Under the pieces are notes generated by a model. The model worked only from the letters and a program-made list of their open reading frames with translations, had not been told where the DNA came from and did no database searches. From NCBI GenBank assembly GCA_030272155.1, contig CP126193.1, positions 6,448,001-6,512,000 on the forward strand: DNA of 64,000 nt, in the 5' to 3' direction. Source of the stretch: Tetradesmus obliquus (Eukaryota > Chlorophyta > Chlorophyceae > Sphaeropleales > Scenedesmaceae). Both the position numbers and the translations under genes were made by a program. Of the stretch, positions 10,815-20,506 are shown one piece after another (position 1 is the first letter of the stretch; each line of letters starts with the position of its first letter).

Positions 10815-12241
10815 TCAGCGCTCCCTCCTGAAACTCGTGGGGTTACTCTCACTGTCGACCCCTAGCCGCTGCAGCTGTGTCAGCCCTGTCAGCTGCACCC
10901 GGTGCGGCTGTGACTTTGCTAACAGCCGCATCCGGCACGGCCGTGTCACTTCCATGCGATCATAACCCCACCGCGCAATCCCTGCATTGTCCTCCAGCCG
11001 TAGCTGCGTCAGCTGCGTCAGCGTGCCTATCTCAGCCAGGCATATGCCACTGTCCAAGCTACACCGGCGAAGGTCCAGGTGCCGCAGCTGCCGGCAGCTG
11101 CGCGTCACTGCTGCCGCTGCCTCATCGCCAACGCCGTCACCCAACTCCTTGAGCACCAGCCGCGTGAGGCCAGTCAGCGCACTCAGCGCCTGCGCATCGC
11201 CGGGCACCAAGTAAGAGTCCCATCGTATGCGGAGGTCCTTGAGCCTGGTCAAGCCTGCCACTGCACCGCAAGCCTCAACAGCCTCCCCACCATCCTGCAC
11301 CAAAAGCTCACGCGGTCTGCTGTGCCCTATGATTGCTGTCAGGTCCAGCTTGGTGAGGCTGGTTGCTGCTGCCAAGCCATCCAGGATCGCTCCCCACTGC
11401 TCCCTGCTGATGCAGCCCCATCCACACCTGTACCCCAATGTCTGCCCACAGAGCTGCGGCAACCGCGCTCACACAGGTGCTGCAGCTGCTGCATGGTGCG
11501 GCGAGTGATATTTGATTGACAGGTGCTGCAGGGCTGGCATCTGCGCTAGCGGCTGCAGCAGCTGCACAAGATCAGGCGGCGGCGGCTGATACAGGCCGCC
11601 TGGCGTATACAGGAACGTCAGGCCCTGCAGCTGCTGCAGCTGCATCACCGTCTGAAGCTGATGCAGCTGAAGCATCCCTCCAAAGTCCAGCTGCAGGAGT
11701 TGCGCAGGCAGCTGCACAGAGGTGAAACAGCCGCTGTGCTTGCCGCCGATTGACAGCTCTAGCAGCCGTGTCATGTGGGTGAAGTCCAGGGGTGGCCAAC
11801 CGGGATCGACGCTGCTGTAATCACGAGGCGGCAGCCGCAACACATGCAGCTACGTCAGGCAAAGCAGCGCCTGCATCAGCTGTGGGAGGTCATCGTTGTC
11901 AGAACCGTCCTCCGCCCACTGCCGCAGATCCTTGCACTCAGCCAGATCCAGCAGTGTGAGCTGTTTCAGCTGCGCCACAGCTGCTAGGCAGCTGGCTGCA
12001 TTTCCGCAGTCGTGGCCTGTGTTTGCTGGAGTCAGCTGCTGCAGGCTGCTCAACCGCGCTAGCGCAGCCGACGCGGCTGCGCCATTCAGCACGTACAAGG
12101 AGTAATCTACATCAAAATACAAAGAACGCCCTGAGTGCTGCCCTAGGTCCAGCTGCAGCTGCGTCAGGCTGTGTGCTGGCAGTGCCGCTAGCAGCCCAGG
12201 CGAGCCCCGCCAGTTGCTGCTGAAGCTTTCCAGGCGCAGGC

Positions 12242-12279
<38 letters not shown>

Positions 12280-12916
12280 ACAGCAGCTGGTGCTGCTGCC
12301 GCTGCCCCTGCTGCTGCTGCTGGCCGTGTTGCCGCCAGCTGCACAGCCTGCTGCAGCAGCAGCAGGGCTGTATTGAGATGGTGCTTCCATGGCAGGCCAT
12401 GCACAAGCGCCTCCGCACCATCATCCCTTCTTGGTGGCTTTTCTTGTGCAGCTATGCAAAGGCTCTTAACCAGGGCTGCATTGTTGGGCAGCCACTGCGC
12501 AAAGCTGCACAGCCGTGGCTGTGGCGCACTGGGACTGAGCACCACTGCCATGTGGCAGCCACTGCACTGCTGCACAGCCTGCCTCAGGGCTGTGCATGTG
12601 GCGGCTGCTGCACACAGCACGCCTGGGTGGCTGATGAATGCTGGATGCTGGCATGCTATAGCTAGTGCTGCCAAGGCCTTGTCCTGCCACTGTTCCTGCA
12701 ACTCTTCCTGCCACTGCTCCTGCCAGTCGCCCTGCACAAGCATTGCAGGCGGCAACAACAGCAGCAGCAAGTCAGAGCATTATAGCACGTGCATCAACCT
12801 TTGATACACCTGCTTCTAGAAGGTGTTTGCTGCATCCAAGGGTGCGGACTGCTTCGTTTCGCCCTTCTGCTGCAACTCCTGGTGCTACTGCTGCGCACCT
12901 GCTGATGATCCTCCAT
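10815..12916 (-). pseudogene. LRR protein gene with two nonsense mutations
   Basis: This is a close relative of the intact gene at 13410-15481. A tiny first exon (MEDHQQ, 12916-12899) is followed by a GTGCGC donor; exon 2 starts at 12683 with DKALAALAIACQHPAF, the same place as in the paralogue. The body has a poly-Gln tract, then LRRs of the form LTQLTLLDLAECKDL and CRQLRHLDLRRCSL. The frame is open except for TAG at 11852-11850, where relatives read LTQL or LPQL (Gln codon CAG to TAG), and TGA at 11471-11469, where the relative has MWAQ (Trp to stop). About 25 residues (GYDRMEVTRP and onward) interrupt the last repeat. Read as a recently inactivated copy; sequencing errors at both sites are less likely. 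Confidence 0.75.
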
Positions 12917-13409
12917 GACGCTAAGCGGCGACGCACAGAGGTGGTTTACACTAGTAACAACCTTCAGCGTTGAATCTCCGGCTGAGAGAGAGAGTCCGTG
13001 CTGGGAAAAAAGAGCCTGGGGAGCCTTCGAGCTGCAGGACCAGACGCAGCACAGGGACGTGACAGCCGTGAATTAGTATGCTCATACGATGGAGTGAACC
13101 AGCCAAATGACATCTTATTTAGGCACACAGCGGCCTGCCAGTCAATCTCGCCAAAACCCTTTGGTCTCAAACCTTGGCAGGCTTGGTGCCCGTGTAAGCC
13201 AGACGTTCACACTCATGTGGTGCAGTCGATTACAAAGTTTTCTCATTTTAAGCTTGCAACATACATAAGGCATCTGTGCTGCGTGTGCATTTCCTGTTGG
13301 AGGTCACCTTCCAAGCCAGAGCAGCTACTGTGCACATCTCAGCTGGACACCTTTCTGCGTCGCCGTTTTCTTAATAACAAATCACATTTTTCCTGATCAC
13401 TTTGCTGTC

Positions 13410-15481
13410 ATGGAGCAAGATCAGCAAGCTGAGCAGGATCAGCAAGTCCAGCAGGTGAGCAGCAGCAGGCAGCTGCTCCTAGCAGCAGTTGCTGTTGCTC
13501 CAGCGAGCCAGGGAAAGCTAGATGCACCCTTTGAAGCGTGCATGTACTGCGTGGTATTGCTGAGGTGTAGGCTGTGCCTGATTGCTTGTGTTGCATGCAC
13601 GACTCCACTGGACCTGACTACACCTGCTGCTGCTGCCGCTCTTCTCTGCAGGACAAGGCCCTGGCAGCACTGCTGATAGCATGTCAGCAGCCAGCATTCA
13701 TCAGTCACCCCAGCGTTCTTTGTGCAGCAGCAGCCACATGCAGCACTTTTGAGGCAGGCTGTGCAGCAGTGCAGCAGTGCAGCTTTGTGCGGTGGCTGCC
13801 AAACCACACCGCCCTAGTCAAGAGCCTTCACATGGCTGCACACGGGCCTGAGCCGCTGCGTAATGATGGCCTGCAGTGCAGCAGTAATATGGAGGCGTTA
13901 CTGCTGCTGCTGCAGCAGGCTGTGCAGCTGACAGCTATGTGGCCGATGGCAGCAGCAAGAGTAGCACCAGCATCACATGCATTCACAGCTGCAGCAGCAG
14001 CAACAGCACCGACAGCAGCAACTGCTGCTGTAGTGCAGCAGCAGCAGGGCATGCGCCTGGTCAGCTTCAGCAGCAACTGGTGGGGCACACCAGAGCTGCT
14101 GGGCGCACTGCCAGCACACAGCCTGACGCAGCTGCACCTCGACCTGTGGCAGCCGTTCAGGACGCGGCCCTACACCCGCAGGTATAAACTGGATGCTGAC
14201 ATGGCATCGGCAGCGCTTGCTCGACTAAGCAGCCTGCAGCAGCTGACCCTGGCTAACACAGATAGGTTTTGCAGCAATGCAGCGTGCTGTCTAACAGCTC
14301 TGGCGGAGCTGACTCAGCTGACGCTGCTGGATCTGGCTGCGAGTGGAGCATATGGTTATGGTTCAGCCTGGGCTTCGGAGAATGAGCTGCCCCAGCTGTC
14401 CGAGCTGCTTTTTGACCTGCCACAGCTGCGCATGCTGCGCCTGCCTGTCATCGGCCGAAATTGGCCACCCCTGGACTTCTCCCACATGACGCAGCTGCAG
14501 GAGCTGTCAAATGGCAGCAGCAAGCAGTCTAATGGTTTCAGCAGCGATGTGCGGCTGCCTGCTCAACTGCAGCAGCTGCATTTTGGACGAATGCACAGTG
14601 TAGAACAGCTTGAGACAGTGGGGCAGCTGCAGCAGCTGCAGGGGGTGGTGTTTGAGTGTGAGCTACGTGAGCTGCATGCAACGGACGGCCCGTCGCCAGG
14701 GCTGCTGCAGCCATTGGCCCAGATGCCAACCCTGCAGCACCTGTCAATCAAGTTCAATAGCATGTGGCGGGCAGCAAGGGCAACACCCATGTGGGCGCAG
14801 CTGCCGCAGCTGTGCGAGCTCAGCCTGAGCGGCCTCCAGCAGTCTGTGAGTAGGGAGCAGTGGGAGGCAGTCCGGGCTGGCTTGGCAGCAGCGACCAGCC
14901 TCACCAAGCTGCAGCTGGCTGTGTGTGTACAGCAGGACGCATCAAATGACATCACTGTTGATGCCTGGGAGCCAATGCCTGGGGAGGTTTTGCAGGTGTG
15001 CAGCGCGTTGGCAGGCTTGACGAGGCTGCAAGACCTGCGCATCCGTGCGCGCTTGCAGCCTGGTGATGCGTTGGCGCTGAGTGCGCTGACTGGCCTCACG
15101 CGGCTGGTGCTGGCAAGCGCACATGATGGCGTGGGTGACGAGGCAGCAGCAGCAGTGGCAAGCAGCTGCCGCCGGCTGCGGCACCTGGACCTCAGCTGGT
15201 GCTGCCTGGACAGCGGTGCATGCGTTGCTGAGATAGGCACACTGACGCAGCTGACGCAGCTGCAGCTGTGGGGCAAGAGTGGCATCACACGGCAGGGCCT
15301 GATGCAGCTGACAGGGCTGAAGCAGCTGCACCAGATGGGTGTGTACAATGAGACAGCTGATGTAGAAGAGTTGTGGGAAGCATTGACTTGTAGAATTGTA
15401 TGGGATGGATGCGGTGTAGAAGCGTATGGGGGGGGGGGGGTGCAATTGCTGCGCGTGGATGGATGCGATGGAACAGGATAG
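13410..15481 (+). CDS. Leucine-rich-repeat protein (F-box-like N-terminus possible), intact member of local family
   Basis: Two exons, 13410-13454 (MEQDQQAEQDQQVQQ) and 13652-15481, give about 624 aa. The intron begins gtgagcagcagcag and ends in a CTG-rich run plus ctctgcag. Exon 2 opens with a helical segment (DKALAALLIACQQPAFISHP) that could be a divergent F-box-like or adaptor region, followed by a Q/A/T-rich spacer and then about 15 plant- or RNI-like LRRs such as LTRLVLA, CRRLRHLDLSWCCLDSG and LTQLTQLQLWG. No kinase, TM or signal peptide is seen, so it is probably an intracellular binding protein. The last 15 or so residues follow a run of 13 G and may be frame-shifted (see findings). 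The ligand or partner is unknown. Confidence 0.8.
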
Positions 15482-15672
15482 CTACTGGCTGGTTGCTGTG
15501 GCAGCAGTGGACGCCAGCAGTGAATGGCTGCTGGCCTTTGAGCACACTAGTGGTGGCAATTGCTGGCTGTTTGACCAGGCTGGTAGTGGATCGCTGATTG
15601 TATAAGCAAGGTAGTTGTCAGAGGCAACATGTCAGTGCTGTGCTGCCAGCTGCCACAGTGGCTTTGCCATCA

Positions 15673-15714
15673 CAAATAGGAGTACTCCTATTTGCAAGTG
15701 AACTAGTTCACTTG
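15673..15714. repeat. Two abutting perfect palindromes (22 bp and 20 bp)
   Basis: 15673-15694 reads caaataggagt followed by its exact reverse complement. 15695-15714 reads caagtgaact followed by its exact reverse complement. There is no gap between them. As RNA each would fold into a tight hairpin. Confidence 0.9.
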
Positions 15715-15928
15715 TAGTTGGTTTCGCCCTCAAGTCACTGTGCTTTGTCGGGTGTTACATCCCTGACCATTCACAACAGCGATGGTCCCTGCACAGGTAT
15801 ATCAGAGAGCTTCGCAATATAGTCATTGACCTGGTTACACAGACTGTGTGCTGTGTGTTGATCCCGATGAAAACCCTCAGTAAACCCCCCTTGTGTGTTG
15901 GCACTTGCGATGCAATTATGTTTCACCA

Positions 15929-15965
15929 AATTTGTTTGGTGACACACTGTGTCACCAAACAAATT
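15929..15965. repeat. 37-bp perfect inverted repeat (18-bp arms, 1-nt centre)
   Basis: The arm aatttgtttggtgacaca is followed by a single c and then its exact reverse complement. It lies 215 bp after the double palindrome and is AT-richer than its surroundings. It could be a transposon terminus, cruciform or terminator-like hairpin. Confidence 0.9.
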
Positions 15966-16729
15966 CAAAGTGTGACAGTTTGACCACTTGTCTCGGCTTC
16001 AAATACAGCTTGCCTGCAAGGGAAAGTGAGCTATCTTGAAGTCAGTGCTGATGACAACTTGCGTTAGAATTCAATGAACCACATGAGTGAACGATTATAA
16101 CACTCGTCTTGTTTACATTCAGCTATGCAGCCTGCTGTCATCGTGTGTGCAAATTTCACTTGCGCCAGGCTGGTGCATGCAGCCAAAACCATAGTGCCTA
16201 TCTTCCAACAAAAGAGCCATTGACAACTAAAGTTTCAGCCTGAATCACTGCAAGTGGTGGCCGGAAGCACACCGACAATGCCGTGAAGCACATTCGCTGC
16301 TGCCACACAACAAGCCGAAATGAGTAACTTCTGCCTACTTGGCCTCAGCACATGTGATTGTAATCAGTACACGTCATGCACCTGCTGCTGCTGTGTCACA
16401 CTGCTACGGCAGCACAGGAAACAAGATGCCTGTGCTACCGATTATAGCCAATGACAACTGCACTTGGCATTATTGCAGATTACGTCCATTGTGTTGACAA
16501 GTGCTACTGCCAAACACACTCATGCTACCACTGACGCCTCTGCGTGCGCTGCACTCCCTAACGGCTGCAACGACAAGGAGCCATGACTGACGATGCCTGC
16601 TGCGTCACGGCACGCAGCAAAATGCTGCTCACCGCACCATACGTTCGATCCACTGCCGCCCAACAGCTCGCAACCATATCATGCGTCACATCACCATTCA
16701 TCTTTAGAACCATGAGTTGCTGCAGCTGC

Positions 16730-16934
16730 CTCAGCCGGGTATGTCAGACAGGCATGCCCCGCTTCGCAGGCTGCACCAGCTCAAGTCCAGGTGCCGCAGC
16801 TGCCGGCAGTTGCGCGCAAGTGCTGCTCATGCTGCTGCTGCCTCATCGCCCACGCCACCGCCTAAACCTGCCAGCACCAGGCGCGTGAGGTCAGTCAGCG
16901 CACTCAGCGCCAGCGCATCACCAAGCTCATGGCT
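16730..16934 (-). pseudogene. LRR gene fragment
   Basis: The minus strand reads LGDALALSALTDLTRLVLAG, then CRQLRHLDLSWCSLRSGACL, clearly matching residues of the intact LRR gene. It is broken by a TGA after the DEAAAA stretch and ends at another TGA. No start and no other repeats remain. It is a decayed copy in the opposite orientation to its neighbours. Confidence 0.8.
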
Positions 16935-18176
16935 GCTGACAATCAAAATAAGTGCTGCAGGAGCAGCCTACATGCAGCAGCACAAACAACCACAGCCTAC
17001 GCAACACGCTTGCACGAACATCCTGTTTATGCGGTCAGTTGCAAAACGCGTATTGCTTGCAAAGCACCGTCACAATCACGGTCATGGCATGAACGCCTCC
17101 ATAGATGCAGCAACAGCATGATAAAACTACTGCTAGCCAAGCCAGGACTGTGTGCATGCAGGTCAGGTGCACATGAGCTGCAGCAAACCATCTGCTCTGT
17201 TTTCACAGCAAAGCCTGTGAAAGTATGGCTTCAAACACCATCACCTCCCCAACACTTGCTTCTGGCCGCTGCTGCCATGCGGGTTGCTGGAAAGCCTTCC
17301 AGAACACCGAGTACCCTGCTGCTGCCACCAGGCATCCTCATTTGGATCCATGGATCCAAACTGGCCAGTCGCACCAACTACAACAACAACACTCCAAATG
17401 TTGGCCTGCCAGTACTGGAAGGCCATCGCCGGTTGCTGTTGTTGCTGGTGGTGGTCAACAGAGGCTGACATCTGCTGACACAGCAATTGCTAATGTTGTT
17501 GCTGTTCTTGACGACCAGACAACTGCTGCTGCTGCTGCAACGGCGGCCAAAACGTTCACGCTAGTTGAGCTGCTACACCTACTCATGCCACACCAGTCAA
17601 GAAACATGATACAGACACATGTTGTTGGGCGCAGGAAAACCCAGATGCATGAATGCCTGGCATATCATACGCATGGCTACCAGCTGATAACTTCTCAGAG
17701 TTTCTGCCATGTGTTTATCAACCAGCAATGTGTGGCATGCCAAACAGATGCGTTGGCCCTGCTTGCTTCCCAACACAACCAAACAACAACCTTGGTTCCG
17801 TGGTGACTGAGCAGTTGGTGAGCATGATTGCTACACGGTGACATACCTGCTGCATCACCTGCCGTGTAGAACAGATGGAGGACAATCACACAACCATCCA
17901 CAGCAGCCGCAGCCGCTGCCGCTGCTGCTGCTGCTGTTGCTGCTGCCGCCGCCAAATAGCGACTACCACATGGTCACAGCCTCATTCACAACATCAGGAT
18001 GCACAACAGATGCCGCCAAACAATGCTCATGCGTAGAATGCAGAAGGTGCTGCTTTCGGCTGCTGCTGCTGATGCTGCTGCTGCTCATATATTGACTGAT
18101 GAAACGGAGCTCCCGTTGACTGCTGAGACCCATTGGCGTTTGAGCTCCCAGCCGACTGCTTCGCGCCCCACCTCTG
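16935..18176. other. Intergenic, no gene recognised
   Basis: Only weak open frames without motifs were seen. A perfect 20-bp palindrome (tttggatcca and its complement) lies at 17341-17360. CTG-rich runs occur near 17915 and 18060. Confidence 0.4.
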
Positions 18177-18861
18177 GGGCTTGTCAGCAGCGACCAGCCT
18201 CACCAAGCTGGACCTGGCCGTGTGTGTACAGGGCACAGCACGTGACATCACGGTAGATGCAATACAGCAGGTACCTGGTGAGGCTGTAGAGGCGTGCAGT
18301 GCATTGGCAAGCTTGACGAGGCTGCGAGACTTGCAAATCCGTGCGCGCCTGCAGCCTGGTGGCTGGCTGCAGGCGCTGAGCGCGATCACTGGCCTCACGC
18401 GCCTGGTGCTGGCGAGCACAGGTGATGGCCACAGCTTGGCCGATGATGCAGCAGCAGCGCTGGCGCGTAGCTGCCGCCAGCTGCGGCACCTAGACCTGAA
18501 TGAGTGCAACCTAGGCAGCGGCGCATGGCTGGATGAGGTTCGCCGGCTGACGCAGCTGACGCAGCTGCAGCTGCAGGGCAATGCAGGGGTCACGCGGCAG
18601 GGCCTGATGCAGCTGACAGGGCTGAGGCAGCTGCAGCAGCTGGGGGTGGACACGTGGGGCTGCCAGGGTGGTGTGACAAGAGCGGATGTGCGAGAGTTTT
18701 GGAGAGCATTGACTGGCAGCACGTCTGGAGAGTGGGGATGTGGTGCAGTGAAGGAAATGGAGGACGGCAGTGGACGCGGCGGAATGGATGCAGCAGGTAG
18801 CAACTGGCTGCTTGCTGTGGCAGCAGTGGGCGCTAGTAGTGAGTGGCTACCGGTCGTTTGA
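18177..18861 (+). pseudogene. 5'-truncated LRR gene copy (C-terminal third)
   Basis: Homology to the intact LRR gene starts abruptly at 18177 (AATSLTKLDLAVCVQ) and continues through LTRLRDLQIRARLQPG, CRQLRHLDLNECNLGSG and LTQLTQLQLQG to the end. The frame stays open for about 225 codons and ends at TGA 18859-18861. The upstream 44 nt in frame are unrelated and no LRR N-terminus is found within 1 kb. A promoterless truncated duplicate is most likely; a short expressed LRR protein is possible. The open frame suggests recent origin or residual selection. Confidence 0.65.
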
Positions 18862-20506
18862 GCAGGTGGTGATTGGTTGCTGGTCGTATGAGATACAGAA
18901 TTGTTGACAGGAGGAGATTGCAGTTGACGTGTGAGCTGTGTGAGGTACCATTGTACAATGTGGTGCTGTGGTGTCAGCAGCCACATGTGCAGTGAGGCAC
19001 CTAGCATGGTAAGTAAAGCAGACATATCGTGGGCTTCATCACATGTTCACTGCTTCCCCAGGCATAACATCCCTTCTCCCACTAACAATGAAGGTCAATA
19101 AACGGTAGGATGTAACACAATGCAAGGCAGCACATGGTTGACCTAGTGACCCAGATGTTGCGCTGACATTTCTTGCGTTGACACGAGTTGTGAGCTTGCT
19201 AAGTGTGAAACAGCCTGTCTGCATGGGTTGGTAAAATGTTGAGGGCAGTGCTGCCGACAGCTTGCTAACCTTGAAGTCAAGTCAAGCTATATGCTCCACA
19301 CAACAAGGGGTGGGAGCCATTGTCAGGAGCCAACGAGAAGCTTTGGTGGCTTCAACAAAATGCAACCACGGTTGTGAGAGGTCAAAAGTGTGCTGCCTCA
19401 CACTGAAAGATGCCAAGCTGCAACAGCTCACCCACATCGTGCGGCCTGGCTTTGCACCTTGCCCATTGGCTGTGCTGCTAGTATACTACGTAGTGCTTTC
19501 AGCCAAGAATTGCACAGTTGAAGCAGCGCACATGTCGCAATCGCTTACGCTGTGTACAGCACATGCGTCATGGTATGCTTGCACATCACAGCACATGCAT
19601 CATGGTATGCAGAAGACTATTATTATTATGCATCATGGTATGCTTGCACATCACAGCAAGCTGTACCTTTCTCATCAGGCGTGCAGGCAGTGGCTGGGGA
19701 AGCAAGACCTGCACGCCACAGCCACTGTTCCGCAGCAAAACAAGCAGTGCAACAACAGCGCTCAACACGCTGCAGCAGCAATGTTAACAGAGCTGCCCAG
19801 AACAGCAGCCGCTATCACGAATGCATATCAGGGTCAGTGCATATCAGAGGCATTTGCTGAGCCAGCCACACGACGGCCACACCGCCACGCTGCAGGCGCA
19901 AATAGTATTGCTAAGTCATGACACAGTACACCCGTGCACAACATGCTTGAGCTGCGTCCTTGACACTGCCTGATGGCAGCCGCCGCTTTCGCTACTGCAT
20001 AGCATGGGCAGCACACACAGCTTGTGTCCGTAGTCTGTCTGCGGTAGTGTGTGAGCCCATCACCACCACTATGATCAGCTATGATCAGCTCAATGCTGAA
20101 AACGTCCCACCAACTGTATCACAGTGTGACCTGAACCATCCACCATCCCAGCCTCTAGGTTGGTGTTTGTAGTGGCAAGCAGCGTTCCAGCTGTACTCAC
20201 ATTCTGCTTGATCTCAAACACCATATCAACAGTAATAACACCCCCTCACACACAGACTGATGTACACAGATTACCCAAGCCATTCACCCGGACATGCATG
20301 CCATACCAATAATCATAAACAGGCCAAACCGCAGCAGCACCACACAATATGAGGGGCGCTCCACAGTACCCCACAACAGCAGTACAGCCACATCAGTGTG
20401 CAGCAGCAAGATGCCAAGTCCACAATGCAGCAGACACGATGCGCAATCAACATGCTTTCAGAGGACATCTCTGGTCACAATCAGCGCCAAAGATCAGCGC
20501 TCGCAG
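18862..20506. other. Intergenic, no gene recognised
   Basis: The first ~500 bp resemble the 3' flank of the LRR gene at 15.5 kb. Near 19551-19675 there is a short direct repeat (catggtatgcttgcacatca) in two full copies plus partials, with an (att)n run between. A long open frame here is translated repeat and is not supported as a gene. Confidence 0.4.

Larger units (their letters stand above)
15482..16729. other. Intergenic region with palindromes
   Basis: No gene was recognised. The first part resembles the 3' flank of the truncated LRR copy at 18.86 kb. The perfect palindromes are listed separately. Confidence 0.4.

Noticed and set aside
10815..12916. Alternative genetic code (TAG read as Gln) to explain the in-frame stop of the LRR gene
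   Set aside because: TAG ends the intact LRR gene and the antiporter, and a second stop in the same gene is TGA. Nonsense mutation is simpler.
19262..19921. 219-aa plus-strand open frame
   Set aside because: Low-quality composition, covers a short direct repeat, no motif, no splice context and shares a dispersed repeat with 41.1 kb.
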